Source: Gammaproteobacteria bacterium (GTDB lineage: Bacteria > Pseudomonadota > Gammaproteobacteria > SZUA-229). Taken from it: a DNA stretch of 41,333 nt. Of the stretch, positions 27,299-35,559 are shown one piece after another. The notes under the pieces are model-generated. The model had not been told where the DNA came from. It worked only from the letters and a program-made list of their open reading frames with translations, and ran no database searches. The stretch covers positions 1 through 41,333 of the forward strand of contig JABDRN010000131.1 of assembly GCA_013041745.1 (NCBI GenBank). Direction: 5' to 3'. How positions within the stretch are numbered: position 1 is the stretch's first letter; every line of letters starts with the position of its first letter. A program made the position numbers and the translations under genes.

Positions 27299-27396
27299 GA
27301 TTTCGACCTCCATAAACATTCAACATATAAATACCAAATGAGACAGGACTCAAAACATCGAACTCACTCTCCGACAATGAGACCTTATCATCTAAT

Positions 27397-27438
27397 AATG
27401 TATAAAAGCCTGTGCAAATAAGAATTGATTTAGGTCAG
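27397..27438 (-). promoter_or_regulatory. FNR-like site and -10 upstream of the small helical gene
   Basis: The plus-strand sequence TTGATTTAGGTCAG (27425-27438) keeps 8 of 10 FNR half-site positions. Its centre is 32 bp from the centre of a minus-strand TACATT (27397-27402), the class II spacing, and 133 nt from the start codon. The TACATT hexamer matches TATAAT at only four positions. Confidence 0.35.
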
Positions 27439-27523
27439 GCTACACTATTTTATACCAATAAATTTTCTTCATACAGATCGAAGATTACGATAACACCCCT
27501 CATAGCTATGCAAGGAGTTTTAA

Positions 27524-27871
27524 CTATATATCTGTTGAACTGTCAGCGTCACTAAACTTGACCAAACGTGTAACCTGGATATCTGATACGAAAACGACGC
27601 CTGAATGTTCGTTATAAAAAGGGGCGAAACCCTGCAGGATTGGACTGACGAGAGACTCAGGAACCGCAGCTATTATCATGATGAGCACATCATCCTCATT
27701 GAACATGACATGACCATCATGAAAACCATGACTACCTTTGCCCGAAATATTATTTACTATGGTGTATCCCTTTACGCCGATCCTGTCCAGTAAATCGGTC
27801 GCGAACTCCTGGTATTCACCCTCGATGATGATTTCGAGCTTTTTCAGATGATTGAATTTCAAATTATTCAT
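27524..27871 (-). CDS. PII-like signalling protein of the DAB operon, CPII-like
   Basis: 115 aa. The opening LKKLEIIIEGEYQEFATDLLDRIGVKGYTIVNNISGKGSHG has the PII ferredoxin-like fold pattern: first strand, helix, second strand, then the T-loop region, here HGFHDGHVMFNEDD instead of a canonical uridylylated T-loop. Canonical GlnB residues (Tyr51 context, the BC-loop TGxxGDGKI) are absent, so it is a divergent member. A carboxysome-associated PII-like protein (CPII) that binds adenine nucleotides and bicarbonate is known in other chemoautotrophs, and this is the likely counterpart. Its ATG overlaps the dabA stop by 4 nt, so translation is coupled to the carbon pump it presumably regulates. Confidence 0.8.
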   Translation of the reverse strand: MNNLKFNHLKKLEIIIEGEYQEFATDLLDRIGVKGYTIVNNISGKGSHGFHDGHVMFNEDDVLIMIIAAVPESLVSPILQGFAPFYNEHSGVVFVSDIQVTRLVKFSDADSSTDI

Positions 27872-30800
27872 AAAGCAAGAGCCTCCTGGTCTTTTACCAT
27901 ATCCGGATTATCTGGTGCATGATATTCCTGCCAGTCACCATTAGAATATATATGTGTCAAACCTGTTTGTGGATCACGTATTAACACACGTATCCAGCCA
28001 TTATGCATTAATCGTTTTACGCTAGATACACGATAGATCGCATTGACCACGTGGTCGAATGGGGCCTCGATCAGTGTTATCAAGCGCATCGGTTCATGAT
28101 ACGGTCGGCCATCAGCCAAAACAGTTTGTGCCGGCAAGCCCGTACGTAGGTCACTCAGGTTACCGGTCATTACGCCAAATCGGCCAGCCACATTATGGTA
28201 AACCTTGCTTCCGCTACCATAATGATCGTTATCGACGGTGGAAAAATAATGCTCCATATTTATCCACTGCCCAACGACCAGCGGACCGGTTAGAATATTT
28301 TCCAGCAGAAGCAACTTGCTATCTACGCGATAGTCATAGGAATGCAAGAAAGCTCGACCATCCAGTGAAAATGTTTTTGTCAGTGAACGCCGCCCGATAA
28401 TAAAATAAACATTACGTGATAACCCCCACTCCGGTCTTACCTGAGACCAGTCCATCGCATTACGCAGGGCCTGCTTGTCCGCATTATCAGCTGTCGGAAG
28501 ATCTGAGATAAAATCAAGACTGGGAACCCGCTCTTGCGCACAGAGTCGACTGGCTGCGACTAGATTACCACGTAATCGATCGAGATAGATCGGGTGTGTC
28601 GAGGGCAATAGATTCAGGTCATGTAATTCAACTTCATCTGTGGTCGTGTTATGCATGGCAGGGACAAACCAGGAGTCGTCAGGGATATTTACGCCCTGAT
28701 TTCTAAGTCGCTGCCTGACCGCCGGCTTGTTCGCCATGAGCGCTAAAATTCGTGCATTAAACTCACCTACGTTACCGCCACAAGCGCCGCAATCAAGGGC
28801 AGATTCATAAGGATTATTCTCTGACTGACTTCCATGACCGACAACGAGGATAAAGCGAGAAAAGTTTTTGACCAGGCCTATCGCATGTAATGCCTGTGAA
28901 ACAAAAACCACCTGCTCTTCTAGACTAAAACCAATCCGGCCGAGGCGTTCCATCTGCATACGCGCGTCATATGGATTAATATGATATGTTTTACGTAAGC
29001 GTTTAATAAAAGAACGCGCCTGATCGTTATCCAGTTTTAACTGCTCCAGCAATAGAGGTGTTACTAAATCATGACCCAATGCTGCTTCACGCAACTCTCT
29101 GACCAAATCATCTTTAATTCTTTCTGGAGGCACTTCAAACTCGAGCTCTATAGCTTGAGCAACTACAGCACGCTGTACAGCACGAACAATAGAATCTGCT
29201 TTACTGCGACTTAGCTTATCTATCAATAGATGTGTATGCGGTTTATGTTGATGTAGACCTGACCGCCAACGATTATATTTTCGTGGAGCAAGTGTCTTAC
29301 CTACCATATCGAAACCAAATATCCAGCCTATCGCCTCCACCGTAACAAACGGTGAAAGTATCGTTTCTTTAAGTTTATGTACCGCTTTTTCCATAACTGT
29401 GAAAGCAACAGAATCCTGAAACTCGTTCACTGTCATTTCCATTGCCAGGTTTTTTGGCGTCAGCAGTACAGGGCACAGGTGTGCTTCTGTGCCTTTACCC
29501 AGTTCGACAAAACTGACAGGGACACCAAAAAAGCCAGCGATGCCAAATGTCTGGTAGTCGCCAACCCCTTCCAGGTGCCTGCGCAATCTTTCAGAACGGA
29601 CATCGATACAGAAAAGTGCTTGCACAAATGGGCGCTTGTCGCTGCTAACCGGCGCCGTATCCTGAAAAGCATTCAACAGCTTATCAATGGCTGTTGCTTC
29701 CATTGCTTCTAGCCAGATCATACCTTCTTGCTGTTCCAGGTCTCGAATTATAAAAAGTAATGATGATAAATTTTCATCAGGAATGGTCTTTAGCCCTTGC
29801 TCAGCATTCGCACACTCAGCAAGTCGACTTACAGATTTTGCTAATATCGTCGCATCCCGCACTCGCTTGTCCTGCATGTGGCTTAATCCGAGCTCATCAA
29901 TTTTCTTAGCGTTATCTGTGAGTATTGCCTGCTCTACCTTTTGCGCCCAGCGAGGATTAATAGTTCTGCCATAGAGTTGATGACGCAAACAAGCTTGCAT
30001 TGGATGTTTTTTTACGAAAGCCTGTAATTCATCAAGATTACTCGGTATACCTTTGCGTGCACGGTCGTCTATCAAAGCCAGAGCCAAAGTCAGACGAACT
30101 GCAAGGAAATCAACCAGGTCACCGGGATGCTGCACACCTTGAAAATAATGTCGTGCATTTGACCGCCAACGAATGAAACCTGCCCAGCCATGCAAAACTG
30201 AAAGCTCACGACGGAAATAGCTCATCCATCGTTCTTTGGGAATATTCAAACGTTCCATCACATAAACAATAATGCCTTCAGGGTCTTCAGATACCTCAAG
30301 GATTTCACATATCCTTCGCCCTTTAAATAGAATACCCAAGTTACGAAAAGACACTTCACGCCAGGCGGAAAAGAAGCCGTCTTTTCTGTTTGGCATACCC
30401 CATGCAGACTGCCCTTCGTCAAAAAAGTTCAGACAACTCTTAATAACCAGTTCGTCAAGCTCTTCGCCTATCTCCGTATCAAACAAACTATCTAATCTTT
30501 CGTACAGCGGGCTATTATTGAGTAATGAACCGCACAATTTCTGAGTTAGCGCATCAACGTCTGGTTGACTGGACTCACACAGTTCTTCGCCACGTATAAC
30601 CGCTGCAATATCATTGCTACTGGCAAGTGAATTCGTGCACCTGCTATCATCAACGGTTAGCGGTGATTCCACTTTAGTCAGCAACGCCATCAACCAGCTA
30701 TGTATGTCGATACCTGCAATCGGCTCATGTTGACTAAGAAACTTTTCGACCAGGAAAGATAGCGACTGATGCGAAATTTTTTCCTCGTTGTAATACCTTT

Positions 30801-31002
30801 GATAGATATTGCGATGCAGAAATCCTCTGCCATGGAACAGCTTCTCTCCTTCCGCTATGGCATCTTTGAAACTTAGTTTCTCCAAACCCTGAAGCGGGTT
30901 ATGGTGAATAAAAGACCGCATCGGCCAAAACAATGGAATCGTTTCGCCCGCAACAAAAATCAAAGAGCGAATTTCGGCCTTCATTCCAATTGACAGACTC
31001 AT
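27868..31002 (-). CDS. dabA: DabA, zinc-dependent subunit of the DAB inorganic carbon pump (DUF2309)
   Basis: 1044 aa, a long member of the UPF0753/DUF2309 family. The beta-carbonic-anhydrase-like zinc site is intact: Cys465-Ile-Asp467-x-Arg469 (FCIDVRSER), His723 (VGHGSQSENNPYESALDC) and Cys738. DabA is cytoplasmic and peripheral, and hydrates CO2 to bicarbonate only when energised through the membrane subunit DabB. About 200 residues beyond the shorter DabA proteins are spread through insertions. The start overlaps the upstream membrane gene by 4 nt and the stop overlaps the PII-like gene by 4 nt. Assignment is firm from the motif set. Confidence 0.95.
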   Translation of the reverse strand: MSLSIGMKAEIRSLIFVAGETIPLFWPMRSFIHHNPLQGLEKLSFKDAIAEGEKLFHGRGFLHRNIYQRYYNEEKISHQSLSFLVEKFLSQHEPIAGIDIHSWLMALLTKVESPLTVDDSRCTNSLASSNDIAAVIRGEELCESSQPDVDALTQKLCGSLLNNSPLYERLDSLFDTEIGEELDELVIKSCLNFFDEGQSAWGMPNRKDGFFSAWREVSFRNLGILFKGRRICEILEVSEDPEGIIVYVMERLNIPKERWMSYFRRELSVLHGWAGFIRWRSNARHYFQGVQHPGDLVDFLAVRLTLALALIDDRARKGIPSNLDELQAFVKKHPMQACLRHQLYGRTINPRWAQKVEQAILTDNAKKIDELGLSHMQDKRVRDATILAKSVSRLAECANAEQGLKTIPDENLSSLLFIIRDLEQQEGMIWLEAMEATAIDKLLNAFQDTAPVSSDKRPFVQALFCIDVRSERLRRHLEGVGDYQTFGIAGFFGVPVSFVELGKGTEAHLCPVLLTPKNLAMEMTVNEFQDSVAFTVMEKAVHKLKETILSPFVTVEAIGWIFGFDMVGKTLAPRKYNRWRSGLHQHKPHTHLLIDKLSRSKADSIVRAVQRAVVAQAIELEFEVPPERIKDDLVRELREAALGHDLVTPLLLEQLKLDNDQARSFIKRLRKTYHINPYDARMQMERLGRIGFSLEEQVVFVSQALHAIGLVKNFSRFILVVGHGSQSENNPYESALDCGACGGNVGEFNARILALMANKPAVRQRLRNQGVNIPDDSWFVPAMHNTTTDEVELHDLNLLPSTHPIYLDRLRGNLVAASRLCAQERVPSLDFISDLPTADNADKQALRNAMDWSQVRPEWGLSRNVYFIIGRRSLTKTFSLDGRAFLHSYDYRVDSKLLLLENILTGPLVVGQWINMEHYFSTVDNDHYGSGSKVYHNVAGRFGVMTGNLSDLRTGLPAQTVLADGRPYHEPMRLITLIEAPFDHVVNAIYRVSSVKRLMHNGWIRVLIRDPQTGLTHIYSNGDWQEYHAPDNPDMVKDQEALAL

Positions 31003-31757
31003 AGCATCACCTCCGACATATAGAGGCCGCCAGCGACGAGCAAGAAAAAGGAAAGAATGAACAGCATAGCCATACTCTGACTGATATCCTCATATTGAAT
31101 TACCGCAGGATCACCGACCACAAGCTCATGTAACAGGCGGATACCTGACCAGCTCCATAACAACCAGACCAGTACGATCGCGAAAGCAATCGAAGGCATC
31201 ACCATTACAACATTATTAATATTACTCAATAGAGAGAAAAATGAGGGAAATAGAGGACTGCCTATTACTGCCAGCATTACGACAACAAATAAACCGGTCA
31301 TCCTCGGTTGCTCCTGCGCCAGTCCAGTTACCACCCCGGCGTAGGCCGACTCATACTGCCGCTCTAATCTAGCCACCAGAATTGCAAGTAGGGCTAAAGG
31401 CAGGCTAAAAGCGAAGGCATGCATCATCAAATCATCGAATCTAGCACCAAGGTAAACAGCGGTCCAGAGAAGAGACCAGGCTGATGTAGCAATAAATCCA
31501 GTCCAGACACTCAGTTCTTTTACTACCACCGTTCGGAAACTATATAAGATAGATGTGAGCAAGGCCCAAAGCACCAAGGTATCACCGATTTGGCTGGAAT
31601 CACTCTCAAGCAACCAAAGACCAGGTAGCGGCCAAACCAGTAACACGGGTACACGGATCCATGCAGAGCTGGCTCGCTGAAAAACGAAATTAAAAACGAT
31701 ACTCATCGGGAACAGCGGTAAAAAAAATGCTGCAAGAAGTAGACTCGTCGACTGCAT
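30999..31757 (-). CDS. third membrane protein of the DAB operon, NuoM/MrpD-like half
   Basis: 252 aa from ATG 31757, which overlaps the dabB stop as TGATG; a GTG three codons upstream is possible but has a poorer context. Seven or eight membrane helices are visible. The stretch GLAQEQPRMTGLFVVVMLAVIGSPLFPSFFSLL (about residues 143-175) resembles the region of NuoM/NuoN/MrpD antiporter subunits that reads roughly like 'GL ... P ... GLP ... F'. The protein is only half a subunit long, and the charged helix residues (Glu, Lys) used in proton transfer are not evident. It probably assembles with DabB in the membrane. Known two-gene DAB systems lack it. Confidence 0.75.
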   Translation of the reverse strand: MQSTSLLLAAFFLPLFPMSIVFNFVFQRASSAWIRVPVLLVWPLPGLWLLESDSSQIGDTLVLWALLTSILYSFRTVVVKELSVWTGFIATSAWSLLWTAVYLGARFDDLMMHAFAFSLPLALLAILVARLERQYESAYAGVVTGLAQEQPRMTGLFVVVMLAVIGSPLFPSFFSLLSNINNVVMVMPSIAFAIVLVWLLWSWSGIRLLHELVVGDPAVIQYEDISQSMAMLFILSFFLLVAGGLYMSEVML

Positions 31758-33436
31758 CACACCCACCTCAACAAAACATTAAGCCGTGTTGCAAGTCTGT
31801 CTAACCGACGTACGAGCGAGGTATAAAGCTCTATGATATAGAACTCGCGAGACAATAAGGCATAAAAAGCTAGCCATAGTGGTTTATAAACCCGTTCAAC
31901 ATAATATCCTTTGCGTGTGCCGTAATAAGTACGCAGCCAATTTGCGATAATTGTAAGCGTTATAATTATGACAATCGCATCGAACCAAAAAACGTCGATA
32001 CCAGCCGCAGCATACAAGCGCGCAGCAAACACCTGATCTGGGTATAGGAATAAATCGAAAGCATGGCTGATAAAGGTATAACCTAACACCACGATTACGA
32101 AAGAAGTTATCATAAGGGCGAACAAACGGGTGAAGTTTTTAGTTCGCATGCGGTAAGTCACAAACAATAACTGGGCGCCGGTTATCCAGCCGAAGAAGAG
32201 TAAAATAATGGCCCCTTGTTTATGAATAAAGTCTTGCGCGACTAACCAGTGTGCCAGGAATATAACTACAGCCGGTATTGCGAGCGTCATTACTGCCATC
32301 AACAACCAGGGCTTACGGTTTCTCGCCGGGCGCTTCGCTATAACAAAATTATATAAGGCATCTTTTGGAATACCATCATCTTGACGCGCTTTGCCGATGA
32401 CTCCGCCCGCACTTAAGAACATTGTGCCTTTGAATAGACCATGCGCTATCAAATGGTATATTGCCAGGGAAAAGGCGCCGACGCCACACTCCATGATCAT
32501 GAACCCCATCTGACCCATAGTGGAATATCCCAGGGCCTTCTTGATGTCATTTTGGGTTAGCATAAGTAACGAACCGAGTACAGCTGTCACCAGTCCGACG
32601 ACCAAAACCCAGTGTAATACGCCACTGGTCTCAACATACACCGGTGCAAAACGATTAATCAAAAAGCCGCCTGCATTAACGATTCCTGCATGCATCAGTG
32701 CTGATACAGGTGTCGGACCACTCATCGTATACGGCAACCATGTATGCAACAAAAATTGAGCAGAGCGAGCAAAAGCTGCCAGTGCGATTAACGAGCCAAC
32801 AACTTCAACAAGTGAAAAATCGAATACCGTTAACATATGAGGGTCAGCGGCAATACGCTCGAAGATGTATGAGAGAGACCAGCTACCAAACGCCTGATAG
32901 AGCAATACAGCGGCCAATATCAAGGGCAAATCACCAAATCGATAGGTTATCCAGGTCCAGAAGGCATAGCGGTATGCGGGGCGACTGCGCGCGTCATGAC
33001 CTAACAGGAAATACAACAGGATACCGACGAGGTGCCAGGCAATAACTAGCGTAATAAGGTCGCCAGCCACAACCATTAGCATCAGGCTACCAGTCATTAA
33101 ATCTAATAGAGTGAAAAACCTGCCATATCCGGGTTCTTCGACCATGTACCTGACAGAGTAGACGTGTACGATGAGACTAATAGCAGAGATGACCAGGCAC
33201 ATTAGAGTGCCTAGCGAATCGAAACGAATGACACCCCAGCTGAATAAAAGCGAATATTCTTGTACAGTCGGATCAGAAATTGCCAGCCAGAGTGTTATGC
33301 AGGCCAGGATAAACGTTAGCCAAAGTGACATTACACTAACGGTCGCAGCCCGTTTACCTAAGCGGCTGCAAAACAGTTGAGTCACGATTGCCGAAATAAA
33401 CGGGAGCGCGATCACTAACAAAATCAACTGCTGCAT
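31757..33436 (-). CDS. dabB: DabB, membrane subunit of the DAB inorganic carbon pump (NuoL/MrpA family)
   Basis: 559 aa with about 14 membrane helices. The antiporter-like core is clear: VIAWHLVGILLYFLLGHDARSRPA, LLHTWLPYTMSGPTPVSALMHAGIVNAGGFLI (the H-x-WLP...P-x-S-x-L-x-H motif) and NDIKKALGYSTMGQMGFM. The C-terminus continues past the core with extra helices. DabB is thought to use the proton or cation gradient to make DabA hydrate CO2 in one direction. It starts the tight unit dabB-membrane protein-dabA-PII-like, every junction overlapping. It is not complex I: no other nuo genes are present. Confidence 0.94.
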   Translation of the reverse strand: MQQLILLVIALPFISAIVTQLFCSRLGKRAATVSVMSLWLTFILACITLWLAISDPTVQEYSLLFSWGVIRFDSLGTLMCLVISAISLIVHVYSVRYMVEEPGYGRFFTLLDLMTGSLMLMVVAGDLITLVIAWHLVGILLYFLLGHDARSRPAYRYAFWTWITYRFGDLPLILAAVLLYQAFGSWSLSYIFERIAADPHMLTVFDFSLVEVVGSLIALAAFARSAQFLLHTWLPYTMSGPTPVSALMHAGIVNAGGFLINRFAPVYVETSGVLHWVLVVGLVTAVLGSLLMLTQNDIKKALGYSTMGQMGFMIMECGVGAFSLAIYHLIAHGLFKGTMFLSAGGVIGKARQDDGIPKDALYNFVIAKRPARNRKPWLLMAVMTLAIPAVVIFLAHWLVAQDFIHKQGAIILLFFGWITGAQLLFVTYRMRTKNFTRLFALMITSFVIVVLGYTFISHAFDLFLYPDQVFAARLYAAAGIDVFWFDAIVIIITLTIIANWLRTYYGTRKGYYVERVYKPLWLAFYALLSREFYIIELYTSLVRRLDRLATRLNVLLRWV

Positions 33437-33579
33437 ATTACAATCATTCCTCTAACGCCTAATTAATATAAACTGTTCACTCAAAACGAACCACACGATC
33501 GCGCGTTAAATATCCAACGATAATGCCCTGCTCTTGCTCCGCATTTCGCAAATTAGATAGTGGTGTTAAACACAGGGTA

Positions 33580-33621
33580 TTGATCTTGATCTTGATCTTG
33601 ATCTTTATCTTTATCTTTATC
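33580..33621. repeat. hexanucleotide tandem repeat upstream of dabB
   Basis: Four perfect copies of TTGATC (33580-33603) run directly into three copies of TTTATC (33604-33621). The two unit types differ by one base. The array lies 143 nt upstream of the dabB start in the 279-nt gap between dabB and the SulP gene. Hexamer length change would shift spacing but not a reading frame. Confidence 0.95.
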
Positions 33622-33639
33622 TTACATCACCGTGCCTTA

Positions 33640-33659
33640 CTAATTTATATATAAATTAG
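33640..33659. repeat. 20-nt perfect AT-rich palindrome after the SulP gene
   Basis: CTAATTTATATATAAATTAG is a perfect 20-nt palindrome located 57 nt past the SulP stop and 18 nt from the hexamer array. It may fold as a weak hairpin at the SulP 3' end or bind a dimeric protein upstream of dabB. No T-run supports a strong terminator. Confidence 0.6.
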
Positions 33660-33715
33660 AATCTTAACCACATAGACATTCAACCACATGGTGACTCAGC
33701 AATCATATCTGATCC

Positions 33716-35356
33716 TTAACTAACCGCCAGTTTCAGCGCTTTAGAGCGCTTATCTGTAATATTGTCCGCCGGTATCTTTTGCAGCACACCCAGCGTTGCA
33801 AGACGTTTCATCGGCTGCTGGTCATTAGCACCCACCACATAAACTGAACGGCCAGCATTAACCATATCAAGCATTGCCTCTTCCAGGGCCAGTGCTGAAG
33901 ATACTCCAAGATGTGGAACATCTTTCAGGTCGATCACAAGTGCCATGCAATCTTCGAATTGAGAATTTTTACGTGAGATCGCTCGTGATGTGCCAAATAT
34001 CATAGTACCCTTAAGGTGCAGCAACAAAACTTTACCCTCTGCGGATAGCAAAAGCTCTTTTTCTAGTGCAGACATCTCAAGATCCGTCTTCTTAGGATCT
34101 GTAACTGCTTTAACATCATCAGACTGCAACTCAGATAAACGCGTGATGGTCATCACATTGGCTAAAAATAATCCGATACCGACGGCCACGATCAGATCAA
34201 CAAAAACAGTAAGTGCGATGACACCGTATGTGATCAAAGCACCCTTACCAGAGATCGAATGTGCGCGCTTCAGGAAACCCCAGTCGATAATATCGACACC
34301 CACTTTCAGAGCGATCCCGGCCAGCACCGCGAGGGGGATGACAGATGTTAGATCTGCCGCCCATAACAACACGACCAGCAGTATCGCTGCCCTTACAAGG
34401 CCGGACAAGGCTGTCTGCGCACCTGCCTGTATACTGACCACCGTACCCATAGTGGCACCTGCGCCAGGGAGACCGCCAAACAAACCTGACATCACATTCC
34501 CAATACCTTGACCAACCAGCTCTTTGTCCGAGTCATGTTGATTACGCGTTAAGCTATCTGCGACAACAGATGTAAGCAATGCATCAATACAACCCAACAT
34601 GCCTAGTACAAGCGCATCGATCAACATCACTTTCATTTGATCTGCGCTGAACATTGGCATCTGGAAGTCAGGTAAGCCAGTAGGTATCTCACCGATACGG
34701 CGAATATCATCTGATGATATAAGGGTCAAAGATATCAGCGTGCACACAATTAATGCCGCCAGTTGCGGAGGTAAAAACCGTTTTAGCCTGCCCGGCATGA
34801 ATACAAGAATCATTACGGTTATCAATGCCAGCAGCGTTTCTTCTCCCTGGATATTTGAAAATAATACGGGTATTTTTTCGAGGATCCCGATGACGCCGCC
34901 AGCGGGTGCAGCCTGTCCAAGCAAGGGACCAATTTGAAGAATCACAAGGATAATACCGATACCAGACATAAAGCCGGAGACTACCGTATAAGGCATCAGT
35001 GTGACATATTTCCCTAAGCGCATGACACCAAACGAAATCTGGAACAGGCCTGCCATGATGACAACCGTAAAGGCCATTGCCATACCATTCTCCGGGTTCG
35101 TTGCGATCAACTCTGCTATCACAGCGGTGAAAACGACGGTCATGGGACCGGTTGGTTCCGAGATCAAAGTGGGCGAGCCACCAAACAAGGCGGCAAACAG
35201 ACCAACTAGAACCGCACCATATAGACCGGCTTCTGCACCGGCTCCCGATGCAACACCAAATGCAAGGGCCATGGGTAATGCAATGACCGCAGCTGTGACA
35301 CCACCAAAAACATCGCCATGTACATTTTTTAAATTTATTTCATTAAAAATCCACAT
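33716..35356 (-). CDS. SulP-family anion transporter, probable bicarbonate transporter
   Basis: 546 aa. The SulP membrane domain (about 1-400) starts NLKNVHGDVFGGVTAAVIALPMALAFGVASGAGAEAGLYGA and has LISEPTGPMTVVFTAVIA, the usual substrate-site helices. A STAS domain follows (about 440-545, MALVIDLKDVPHLGVSSALALEEAML). Family members carry sulfate, nitrate or bicarbonate, and cyanobacterial BicA is a SulP protein. Placement between cbbR and dabB in a carbon-concentrating island argues for bicarbonate, but the sequence alone does not settle substrate. It faces the same way as both neighbours, with gaps of 203 and 279 nt, so it probably has its own promoter. Confidence 0.9.
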   Translation of the reverse strand: MWIFNEINLKNVHGDVFGGVTAAVIALPMALAFGVASGAGAEAGLYGAVLVGLFAALFGGSPTLISEPTGPMTVVFTAVIAELIATNPENGMAMAFTVVIMAGLFQISFGVMRLGKYVTLMPYTVVSGFMSGIGIILVILQIGPLLGQAAPAGGVIGILEKIPVLFSNIQGEETLLALITVMILVFMPGRLKRFLPPQLAALIVCTLISLTLISSDDIRRIGEIPTGLPDFQMPMFSADQMKVMLIDALVLGMLGCIDALLTSVVADSLTRNQHDSDKELVGQGIGNVMSGLFGGLPGAGATMGTVVSIQAGAQTALSGLVRAAILLVVLLWAADLTSVIPLAVLAGIALKVGVDIIDWGFLKRAHSISGKGALITYGVIALTVFVDLIVAVGIGLFLANVMTITRLSELQSDDVKAVTDPKKTDLEMSALEKELLLSAEGKVLLLHLKGTMIFGTSRAISRKNSQFEDCMALVIDLKDVPHLGVSSALALEEAMLDMVNAGRSVYVVGANDQQPMKRLATLGVLQKIPADNITDKRSKALKLAVS

Positions 35357-35559
35357 TTTTTAACCCTATACAATCTCGACCATTGAGTGGCTTTTAGCCG
35401 CGGTCAGACAACGGCCACTATTCAAACTATAAAACCATTGCGATTTAATTACTCATTGAAAATATTCATTATGATCAATAGCATCTACACTCCATAGAAG
35501 ACTTCTGAAGCAAAAAACCACACTAAAAATTCTTTTTTCACAATGTTTTTAATACCTCG

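Noticed and set aside
31757-33436. dabB as a complex I subunit (nuoL)
   Set aside because: No other nuo genes are nearby, and the gene overlaps the DAB operon, so the antiporter-like carbon pump subunit is the better call.
35357-35559. CbbR operator (T-N11-A type) before the SulP gene
   Set aside because: Several T-N11-A matches occur in this AT-rich gap, for example near TGAAAATATTCA, but such loose motifs are expected by chance.
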